Shown here piece by piece: positions 55,440 through 64,000 of a DNA stretch of 64,000 nucleotides. Position 1 is the first letter of the stretch. Every line of letters begins with the position of its first letter. The notes below the pieces were generated by a model. The model did not search any database. It was not told the origin of the DNA and was given only the letters and a program-made list of their open reading frames with translations. The stretch lies in the NCBI GenBank assembly GCA_022702545.1, contig JAHRBC010000003.1:1178001-1242000 (forward strand), read 5' to 3'. A program made the position numbers and the translations under genes. This DNA comes from Phycomyces nitens. Its lineage: Eukaryota; Mucoromycota; Mucoromycetes; Mucorales; Phycomycetaceae.

Positions 55440-56105
55440 TATTCAACTAAAAATGCTTTTATATAAGAGTTAGATAAGACAGGACAAGAGAAAAACAAGC
55501 AAGAAGGGTGCTAAATTCTTTTACAAAATAGGATAGAACAAGATAAGAAATGGGAAGAGTATAGTAAAAATAAATACAATTAAGTATTATTTGAATTACA
55601 AGAGGTATTTATATGATTAGTAAAAAATGTAAGATAATATAATAAATGATATAAAATTGAAAAATCTTATAAGAGATATTAGTTTTGAGATTAATAATAT
55701 TTAATTATACTAGTAGAGAATATTAAATAAGTTATGATATTCTATTATACATGAGATATACAATTTGTTAGTATCTTTTAAAAGAAATAAAAATAATATA
55801 ATAGTACTATTTATTAAAAAAATATAATTACTTATATATTATTATTCAAATTTATTTATAATTAGAGTTTTTAGGATATAATAATTAGTTATTATTATAA
55901 TAGTATAAAGTGTGTATATATCTGATATATAATTATTCCTAAGATATTAACTTGTTATAATTATTAATAAGTAGTAACTAGAGATTAGTTGTAAAATCTA
56001 TATTTCACTTAACTATATTATATATATCATATTCTTATTTTGATACTTAAACTTCACCTATTTAATTTGTACCAAAAGATGAAAGTTTGCAAAAAAAAGC
56101 TCATT
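55440..56105 (-). repeat. Inverted, decayed arm of the neighbouring DDE transposon
   Basis: This stretch is an inverted copy of the 5' arm of the element to its right: 55560-55750 matches the reverse complement of about 56280-56480, and 56036-56092 matches the inverted repeat at about 56140-56196. Where the two arms differ, the left one nearly always has A or T instead of G or C (for example GAGGGGTCTTG becomes GAAAAATCTTA). The left arm also holds about 200 extra bases of pure AT-rich DNA. Confidence 0.75.
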
Positions 56106-56111
56106 TGGATA

Positions 56112-56202
56112 CCGGATTTTCAGACCCAAAACAGCGTTTTGTGCAAACTTTCGCCTTTTGGTGCAAATCAAATGAGCGAAATTCAAGTATCGAAATGGTG
56201 AT
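56112..56202 (+). repeat. Left terminal inverted repeat
   Basis: Runs from CCGGATTTTCAG to CGAAATGGTGAT. Pairs with 58317-58408. Contains GTGCAAACTTTCGCC, which is itself repeated in reverse just outside the element at about 56075-56092. Confidence 0.9.
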
Positions 56203-56855
56203 ATTTGGCTGTATACAAAATTACATTAATTCGTGAAGCTAGCTCACACTTCTTAGTTTCTCTTTCACTCAAATACAATATAAGTGTCATAACTCATTTG
56301 GCATTCCCCACTAGTGTTAATTAGCTAACATTAATCCCAAAATCAATATCCCTTACAAGACCCCTCAATTTCATATTGTTTATTATATCATCTTACATTC
56401 TTTACTAATCATATAAATACTTCTTGAAATTCAAATAATAAACGATACTCAATTATCTTTGTTTTATCATACTCTTCCTGTCCTACCTGTTGTATTTGGC
56501 ATAATGGTATATCAGAGAAAAGTGATATATAAACCCAGATAGCTGGATTATCTAAAATCAAGACAAACTATACCATCCAGAAATCCTTATCCAAATATGA
56601 AAATACTATACCCAATCTATTGTGGGACAAAGTCCCAAAATACCTATTAACTGATAACACAGCTATTATGATAATGAATATCCAAGCTGATAAGAATTAT
56701 AACAATAAGTATAAATACTAAGTTAACATACTTCTTGAATCAATAACTGGATATACTTTAACTTTTTCTAAACCACAATAAAGAGTCTCAAAGTATCCAC
56801 CGTCCCATTTTTCTACTACAAATATCACACTACCAAAGCTATTCAACTCAATAAA

Positions 56856-58303
56856 ATGTCTGAATCCAGCATAACACCTGCCAATAACCAGAACAAGAAG
56901 ATCATCAAGAGATCAGGACGCCCACAGCTCACTAGGTCTCCATATATTTGTGATCTAATTATTGAGAAAAGTATGAACCATTTGAAGACTCCAACCCGGA
57001 TCTCTCAGGAGCTTGGAATTCCTAGACAGACAATCTGTGGAATCATCAAGAGGTTCGAAGAAATAGGAACTATCAAATACAAGACATTGGGTGGTGATCT
57101 TCGAAGTGTCATCCAGGAGCATCACCATCAGTTTATTCTCAAGACCATTGATGAAAACAATACCATTACTCTAGAGGAGTTAAAAGCTGCACTTTTGGAA
57201 GAGTTTGACAATATTTGTAGCATTAGTGTATCAACTCTGTGGTATACACACCACATTTGAGTGAAATACAAACTCTACAACCAATATATGGTTCCTCTTT
57301 GCTAATGACCATGGCAAGATAACATCCCAGGAGCAGTTACACACCAGGCACATGTACACTTCACACTACTACAGTGATAACCAACCATTATACAATAGAG
57401 ATTAATAGAACAAGGGAACTAGAATAATAACTATATAAACCAGCATAATATTCTTTCTTCAATAAATAACACTCTCACAGTATCTATAAGTTCCCAAAAA
57501 CCCCTAATTTACCACAAACTCTGTGCAATTTCTTGAACAATGTTGAAAGACTTACATTAAAGAGATCAACACCAATGGAGGAGAAAAGAAACAATGAAGA
57601 GACTTGCCAAAAAAGAAAGGAGTTTATCTTGAGCCTTCAACCCGAGGGCATTTTATATAATAAAAATTGTATTTTTATTGATGAAGCAGGCTTCCACGTC
57701 AACATGATCAAAGGCCATGCTCGGTCAAAAGCTGGTGCCCCAGCCTTTGTAAAAACTAAGACAAAGAGAGCAACAAATGTAACAATTTTATTTGCTCTTT
57801 TGGCAGAAGGAGTTGAATGCTGCCATGCAAAAATTGTCAAAGGTGGCACTACTGGTAAGGCAAAAGAGCAATATAAAGCATATTTTTATCTTTGCTTTCT
57901 CTATAATAGTAGTAACTAAACTTGGTGTTTTACAGGCCCTATCTTCAAAGAATTCATTCAGCAATTGGTTGAGAAGCTAGACAATGCAAACACTGACCCT
58001 TACCATCTGGTTATAGATAATGCCAGGATCCACTACAATCCCTCTCTCCACAACTGGCTACAACAAAGAAATAAGCACCAGCTTAAGTTTCTTCCCCCAT
58101 ACTCTCCGTTCTTGAATCCTGTTAAAGAATGTTTTTCAAAGTTGAAAAACTTTGTCAAGAAGCATCTTTTGGATACTGAAGAGACTTTGTGTGAGAGGAT
58201 CAAAGCTAGTAGCTATGAAATCACAAAGCAGGATTGTGAAGGTTGGATGAGACATGCAATCTCATTCCACCAAAAATGCTTAGATATGGAAATAAATATG
58301 TGA
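56856..58303 (+). pseudogene. DDE transposase split by a solo LTR
   Basis: Pieces 56856-57237, 57517-57854 and 57935-58303 form one frame once the LTR (57238-57516 plus one AACTC repeat) and a GT-AG intron (57855-57934, GTAAGG...TTACAG) are left out. Residues 20-75 hold an HTH (RISQELGIPRQTICGIIKRF). The catalytic domain shows IFIDEAGFHVNM (first Asp), HLVIDNARIHYNP (second Asp) and FLPPYSPFLNPVKECFSKLK. The usual NPIE glutamate is Lys (NPVK), with Glu one residue later, so activity before LTR insertion is uncertain. Today the LTR brings a stop (TGA at 57258), which ends the first part after 134 residues. Confidence 0.88.
57238..57516. mobile_element. Solo LTR (279 bp) inside the transposase gene
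   Basis: Starts TGTGGTATACACACCACA and ends TTTACCACA. The ends form a perfect 7-bp inverted repeat TGTGGTA/TACCACA and follow the TG...CA rule. It is flanked by a 5-bp direct repeat AACTC (57233-57237 and 57517-57521), the target-site duplication size typical of Ty1/copia- and Ty3-type retrotransposons. No internal retrotransposon genes are present, so the element recombined out and left one LTR. Confidence 0.9.
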
Positions 58304-58316
58304 TTTTTTTTAAAAA

Positions 58317-58408
58317 ATCACCATTTCAATACTTGAATTTTGCTCATTTGATTTGCACCAAAAGGCGAAAGTTTGCACAAAACATTGTTTTGGGTCTGAA
58401 AATCTGGT
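58317..58408 (-). repeat. Right terminal inverted repeat
   Basis: Runs from ATCACCATTTCAATAC to CTGAAAATCTGG, followed by the TA duplication. Complement of 56112-56202. Confidence 0.9.
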
Positions 58409-58505
58409 ATAAAAACTTTATATCAGTACTGCTAAATATCACTGTCACTCGTGATTTTTGTGCGTTGTGTAAAAATATTTTGACCGATGCAATAAATCAT
58501 CAAGA

Positions 58506-58578
58506 GGGACTATGGCCCAATGGACAAGGCGTCTGACTACGAATCAGGAGATTCCAGGTTCGACCCCTGGTAGTCTCA
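58506..58578 (+). tRNA. tRNA-Arg (anticodon ACG)
   Basis: A 73-nt cloverleaf without intron. Acceptor stem GGGACTA/TAGTCTC (one G.U pair), D stem GCC/GGC, anticodon stem TCTGA/TCAGG with loop CTACGAA (anticodon ACG, reads CGN arginine codons after A34 editing), five-base variable loop AGATT, T stem CCAGG/CCTGG with loop TTCGACC. A run of T at about 58606-58610 can end Pol III transcription. It lies about 95 bases downstream of the DDE transposon. Confidence 0.96.
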
Positions 58579-59795
58579 TCTCTTGAAGCTCTTACGAGCT
58601 ATATCTTTTTGTTCTTTTGTCGTCTTGATCGGAGTTTGATTTGGTAAATCTAAAGAAGTTACCAAAAGTACTTCTTTACTTTTAGTTGAATGAGTTTTGC
58701 AGAAGATTGTAACTAATTAGGACATTCAGGGGTATCAATAATTGCTTGGTTTTTTTTTCTGAAATATTTTGCAGTTTATCTAGGTTTTACGAGTAAAAAT
58801 AGCTAGCGAGGTCTTTTTTATCAAAATAGAAATTGCATCTGCTATGCTAAATACCTATCCACATTGTTGATTCTGGTAACTTGACAAGTAGTAAAAAGAT
58901 ACCAAGGCTAGATTTTGTAATAATTAAACAGCTTTTTTTATAATATTTATATGAAATAAAATAGAAATTCATTGAATAAAACAAGATTTATTTTTAATAA
59001 TACTAGAAAAATAAACAAGAGCAACAATTGCAAATATTTAAGAGTATTTTGCTTTGTTTAATAGTAGATATCATTTCGCATTTCTCGCCAATTATTGATA
59101 TCAGTAGATAAAAGATAATTATATTTCTGGCCGATGGTTTTACATGTATACTACATGATTCTGGGAGTTTCGGGTCAATAAAGCATAGTTGAATATAAAC
59201 AAAAGGTTCTTTAAAAATGGTTTGTACAGACTACCTTTTTTTTTTTTTAGTAGGGACCCCCGTTTTAATACCTACAGAACCGAGAAACCAACTCTTTTCT
59301 TTTTTTTTTAAAAAAAAACAGTGCATCCAGTATCAAGCATAAAATCCCAAAAATATTATGTACTTGAAAACTTGTATTTTGGCAAAGATTTTGTATTACA
59401 CATCACATACACCTCAATTCGCAATTTATTCCACTGTGTGGATTGCAGGATCTTGATCCTCAATGTTTCTCAGAACTGGATTGATCTCAAAAGACGGTCT
59501 ATATCTGATATAATCGATTCAGATAAAATGATCCTATAGCTCATTGGTCCAAATCGTTTAATATTGAACCCTATGGTATTTTCTAAAGCTTAATTGCTTA
59601 AAGTTTAATTGCTTAAAGCTTAATTTCAGAGATGAACCATGGCCTCTAGGAAAACTAGACGCCAAATTACTGGCAGATCTCATATATACATCAAGTCCAA
59701 AGATGCCAACCATTTTACTTTGTCCCAAACATACACTTAATCCATAAAAATATCATACCCCCAAGTTCACCAATGATGGTATAAAAACGATTTAT
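58579..59795. other. AT-rich gap downstream of the tRNA
   Basis: No supported gene. T- and A-runs near 59235-59250 and 59300-59318; a small direct repeat AGCTTAATTGCTTAAAGTTTA near 59587-59620. The frame at 59321-59539 has no family resemblance. Confidence 0.4.
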
Positions 59796-60258
59796 TTAAA
59801 GCAACTTTTTGAGTTCACCACTGTTGTAGATAGCAGTAAGAGAATCACAGCCACCAATATGCTTGGTGTTAATAAAGATGTTGGGAACAGTGCGCTGGCC
59901 AGTCAAAGTCAAGAGGTAGTTCTGGATAGCTGCACCATCGGCTATTTATTGATGAGAGGAATCAGTAAAAATTAGATGAGTCATTGGTCATCTCCACCAA
60001 AAAAAGAAAAAAGAAAAGAAACTTACCATGCTTGTCCAATTCAACAATAAAGACCTCGACGTCAAACTCGGCGAGAATCTTCTTGGCCTTGGTACAATAG
60101 GCTATATAAAGCAACAATTTACGCGTAAGTATCATGTGTGGTATGAGTGTAGATCTAATAGGTAGTCACAAAGAGTACTTACGGCAGTAAGACTTGGAGA
60201 AGACAACAACCTTGTTGTTGGCGATGCTATCCTTGACAAATTGTTCGATGTTGGACAT
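59796..60258 (-). CDS. Dithiol glutaredoxin
   Basis: Glutathione-dependent disulfide reductase of the cytosol (no leader is visible). Exons 60258-60183, 60101-60027 and 59941-59796 give 98 aa, the normal class I length. The active site is CPYC (C25-C28) in SKSYCPYCTKAK. The glutathione-binding parts TVPNIFI and GGCDS are present. The intron falls exactly inside the active-site motif, between Cys25 and Tyr27 (phase 1 in the Pro26 codon). Closest to yeast Grx1/Grx2. Confidence 0.96.
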
Positions 60259-60308
60259 GGTGTATAGAGGTTATTTGAAGTAAAGAAGTATTTTGAATCA
60301 GATATCGG

Positions 60309-60319
60309 TATTTATATAG
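60309..60319 (-). promoter_or_regulatory. TATA box of the glutaredoxin gene
   Basis: TATATAAAT on the minus strand, about 52 bases upstream of the start codon, a usual distance for a strongly regulated fungal gene. Confidence 0.5.
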
Positions 60320-60329
60320 TCAAATGTGG

Positions 60330-62649
60330 ACTACGTATGATGACGTGTAGTTCATACTCCGAAATGTCCATTGAAATGGATTATTGCTGGATGACTAAGA
60401 CAGGTCGTTACAATTTTACATATTGGTAAAAAAAAAGTAAAAATATCAATGACATATAGGTTGCAATTTTTCTGGTAATTTCCATTTTGCCTTTCAAAGG
60501 TTGTATTAATCCGGGAATTATCGTATCCTAAATGTCTTGTAGCTAATATATACTAGCAGAGTCCAATCAATTGTCTTTTAAGCAAGGCAAATTACTCGAT
60601 ATACGCATATATTTATATATTAACTAGGGTCTATTCAGAAAGCCAAATGGTTTGCTATTTGTTTGTTAATATCTAAAGAGACCATCTAGTGATCTATTCA
60701 ATTGTTCTAGGCATCGATTATTGAGACAGAATATTATTTGTATATTCTTGTGCTATTAAATCAACGAGTAATATCGTTGATTACTCACAATTCTATTTCG
60801 AAACCAAACACATGTTATCACGTATGCAGAACATCATAGGGTTTGATTAATCATCCTTGGGCTGATATAATGCACGTTTATTAATCTTTGGATATTTGAG
60901 AGTATCACCTGTATTAGCAGACTCAATGCGTGTTTATCAATGTACTTGATTTTATGCAAATGAAATATAATCTGGCTAAGACTTGACCTGCTTAAACAGT
61001 CTGGTGCTCATGGACAGTGTCTTTTCAGTCTAATTATCGAGTAACTATCGAGCCATAAAGTACTGTACCCTGTGCTATCTATCCAAAAAAAAAGTGCATT
61101 CTCGATAATCTTAAAGACTGAAAGATAACTTTATTTTACCAGACAGCAATTCTATAGCTACTATCAACGGTATACTTGTAGATATGTAGAAAATACTCAT
61201 ATTTATATTGTTCGGATAATAATATGATGGACCAGAGGTAGAGAAATACCTCAAAAAACGACGAGATAATGATAATATTCTTCCTTTTTCTTTAGGTAGC
61301 GTGTCGGAACCTATTTGTACATATAACAAGCCAAAAGTTTTATTAAATTGAATAAAGCTATATGTATATGAGGCATAATATATAACTGTCTTGTAATCTT
61401 GGATATTTCTTTCATATATTTTGACCTACACATTTTCCTGGACAAAACAAAAACAAAAAAACACAACCAAGAACTGTTATGGCTTAATAATGATATCACT
61501 TGGTATTACGAGTAATGGGAAAAAGCATAGTTTAGCCCAATGATCCATAATTGCTAAGCAAGGACAACAGTTGCTGGCTCAACAATAAAACAATATAGTT
61601 AAAGTTTCATCCCAGAAAACTATTGACTTGGTCAAGTTGAAAAAGGATTGTAACAATCTTGGATGTTTCTGTGCTAATGCATTTTAAGCTTTAACTTTTT
61701 CTTGATAATAGCATTTATTATTAACAATATATATAGCCATCTTACGGAACAAAACAGCACGTCCATGCCCCTAAAAACCTCTACAACTATCACGCAAGGG
61801 AGTCCAGCTAGTGTAATAATCAAAGGCTCCAAATATTAACCAGTTCAAAAAATCAGGTTTTAATTCTATTTGATATATTTAATGGGCTATAAAGATTATA
61901 ATAAGCAGCGAAAAAGAACAGCAAAACAATACTTATGGTCTAGCGGTCCCAGTAGAATGTAGGATATAAAAGAACACAAAATTATTATGCCTCGTATCTA
62001 GCAGGTATTATAGAAGAAGAGAAATAGCAGGAACTTATTGATGCCAAAGACGAGTATACCCATCAGTAGCTTATATTTTATAATGGTTTATTATCATACA
62101 TTTGTATCATTATATTTTTATTATGTATTTATTAATAATTTAGCTGCGATTCTGGTGGTGTAGTTGGGTATTCAAGATACCAATTAACGTGTTTTTTATT
62201 TTTATTACAAATAAAAAAACACTTTAAAACGATATGTTTTATACAAACCTGTATGATAGCCATGTCTGACATGTAATCAAAAGAATAAATAATATATTAT
62301 ATTTATTTTTTTATACAAAGGGTTATAAATATATATGTTGGCTTGGTCGTTCTTCAAGAGTTACAAGAGATTAAAGCCTTTCAGCTCAAAATCTCATTAC
62401 CAGACTATCCGGCTGCTATTCCATATTCAAATAGCCGTTGCTCATTTTTTTAAGATCCACTTGGATCCTGACTTTATTATCTCTGTTTCTTTCTGATATT
62501 TGATATTTGATATGGTTATAATTGTCAATTGAGCAATACCCATAATATTGGTATATTGGGAGAGTACTCGGACCATAAACAAGAACAAAGAGTAGATAAA
62601 ACCTATAAAACAATAGAATACAATGGAGCAAAGTATGCTACGTAGAGCG
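60330..62649. other. Gene-free AT-rich stretch
   Basis: Only short AT-driven frames. No intron chains, RNAs or mobile elements could be supported. Confidence 0.4.
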
Positions 62650-62743
62650 TTTTCTCTCAAAAAGTCTAGTGCTATCCTTGTGCAGGGGCCATGTTAGCCT
62701 TTTCTAAAGTTTCAATTTTAATATGTGAAAAAGGTGCAAGCAC
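62650..62743 (-). pseudogene. U6 snRNA pseudogene
   Basis: The minus strand reads GTGCTTGCACC, then CACATATTAAAATTGAAAC, then GGCTAACATGGCCCCTGCAC and AAGGATAGCAC, which follows U6 snRNA from the 5' stem-loop to past the AGC/ISL region. The invariant ACAGAGA box is changed (ACTTTAGAAAAG), and the 5' stem (GCTTGC/TTTTTC) no longer pairs, so it cannot work in splicing. Similarity is by eye to the well-known U6 sequence. Confidence 0.8.
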
Positions 62744-64000
62744 TAGTAATTTTTTTTTAATAATATCCATTTTAGAGCAATATGTGGTCTCCTGTAAAGG
62801 GTAACGAGAGAGACTTCTTTTTTTCTCTCTATTGCGTGCGTTGTACAATAGATCTGGCGTCATAAAAGCTAATATATTTATACTTCTCATGTGGACGGTT
62901 ATTATATCTTTAATATCAGTAATCGAAAACATCTCAATTGGTCTCAAACATGAAACTCTCAAGCTCATCCTATAGCAGTAACATGAGCTGTCCTTTATAA
63001 GTTTGGCTTGAAATTATTGTAAATGACAATTCATATCTTTATACAATAAAAAAACGGACTCTAATAATTCCAAAGGCAGTTAGAATAACTCGACCGTGGG
63101 TTCATTGTTTGCATATCTAAGAATATTTAGTACATTAGATATGTACACTTTTTGTATATACGTTATCGCGAGTAAATGCAATTGAGATTATGGTCGATTT
63201 CATTTTAAAAATAAAAATAAAATGTAAAATCAACAGTTATTTTTCTATACAATTGAGGGTTATCCTTGTTATCTCATGCCTACCTGTATTATATTAACAT
63301 GTCTATTGCTAATTTTAACCATCAAAATATGTCGGTATAGGTTCAATATTGTATAAAACCTATTTGATTGCATAATCCTGCTGGAGAAATTAGACATGGA
63401 GATCAAGTAGTATATACACTCTTGGACTCTTTGACCAAAGTCTATTAGTGCTTGATCATACTCGATTTGAAGTTTATAAGAATGTCATACCAAATCGAAA
63501 TGTATGAAAGTGTCTTTTTACCAAGTTTGCTAATTATATCTTTTGCTTTTGGTACATACAATTCTACCCTTAATCTCAAAACCAGCTGGAGGTTTTTTTT
63601 ATGGATTTGGGGGATTAAATGGCAAGCAGTTAATGGACATACTTTAAGACCAATTCAATTTGGTTGGTCTTTTAAGCATTAGTACAAGGTAGAATGTCTG
63701 ATAAAGCACTATATGAACCTGGCAATGTGATTGGGTATATGTTGCCTTGAACCTACCTATAAACTCAAAAGGTAAATATTAGCTGATTTGGTTCTATTAA
63801 TGTAATTAAGGCAGGATTCACAAATAAACAAAAAACAATTGAAATCATTTTACTGGATTACTTGCAATTAAGAGTGTCTATTTGTAGATATTCATGAATA
63901 TAAAAATTTGAAAATATAAAGTTGAGGTTACAAACGAATGAACCAAAGAGATGTTTGGAATGAAGAAGATGCTCATTATTGCATACGTGATACCTCGGCC
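62744..64000. other. AT-rich end of the window
   Basis: Short frames at 62672-62968 (minus) and 63452-63682 (plus) show no family. Nothing else can be supported. Confidence 0.4.

Larger units (their letters stand above)
56110..58410 (+). mobile_element. IS630/Tc1-superfamily DDE transposon with 94-bp inverted repeats
   Basis: Ends are CCGGATTTTCAGACCC... and its complement ...GGGTCTGAAAATCTGG, flanked on both sides by TA, the target duplication of this superfamily. Terminal inverted repeats are 56112-56202 and 58317-58408 with about five mismatches, all of them G or C on the left and A or T on the right. The internal transposase gene has an intron and is interrupted by a solo LTR. Confidence 0.9.

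Noticed and set aside
1..64000. CRISPR arrays, bacterial operons, ribosomal RNA
   Set aside because: No spaced direct repeats with unique spacers and no rRNA-like sequence; intron-rich genes show that this is eukaryotic nuclear DNA.

Overview
The window looks like nuclear DNA of an early-diverging fungus, most likely Mucoromycota (inference). Genes carry many short GT-AG introns (about 45-90 nt, some with CTAAC or TACTAAC branch sites). Intergenic DNA is AT-rich, and Tc1/mariner-type (IS630 superfamily) transposons are abundant. Housekeeping genes were called by reading the sequence and joining exons by hand; every exon sum given here keeps the reading frame.

Layout. 1-11.6 kb: a 5'-complete, many-exon unknown gene (minus), proteasome beta-7/PUP1-type subunit, an ArfGAP, an intronless Ser-rich protein with a PP1-docking-like RVSF motif, and NADP-dependent isocitrate dehydrogenase with a mitochondrial-type leader (minus). 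11.6-16.6 kb: gene-poor AT-rich DNA with a decayed Tc1 element. 16.66-26.46 kb and 32.69-42.42 kb: two direct copies of a segment of about 9.7 kb, each with one long intronless gene (708 and 675 aa; unknown family with a hydrophobic N-terminus, acidic middle and FVFG motifs). Behind each gene lie 5-6 kb of unusual repeat DNA: an array of exon-intron units, a tandem pair of 241-bp intron-containing units, long A/C-rich one-strand simple sequence, and a dead Tc1 element. The DNA between the copies holds another Tc1 pseudogene, a hairpin-dense GC-richer block and a truncated LINE-like 3' end. 43.8-51.5 kb: a compact block of PHP-domain membrane protein, Reg1-like PP1 regulator (minus), Fe-S assembly factor Nar1, NudE/NDEL1 and Derlin. 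52-58.4 kb: transposon debris, a decayed zinc-finger/nuclease-like gene, and a DDE transposon with 94-bp inverted repeats whose transposase is split by a solo LTR. 58.5 kb: tRNA-Arg(ACG). 59.8-60.3 kb: dithiol glutaredoxin. The last 3.7 kb are AT-rich, with one U6 snRNA pseudogene.

The housekeeping genes are unrelated in pathway and form no cluster. The most unusual part is the duplicated 9.7-kb unit: its coding regions have diverged strongly while several kilobases of downstream repeat DNA are almost identical. That suggests patchwise homogenisation of the repeat part, rapid change of the proteins, or both.
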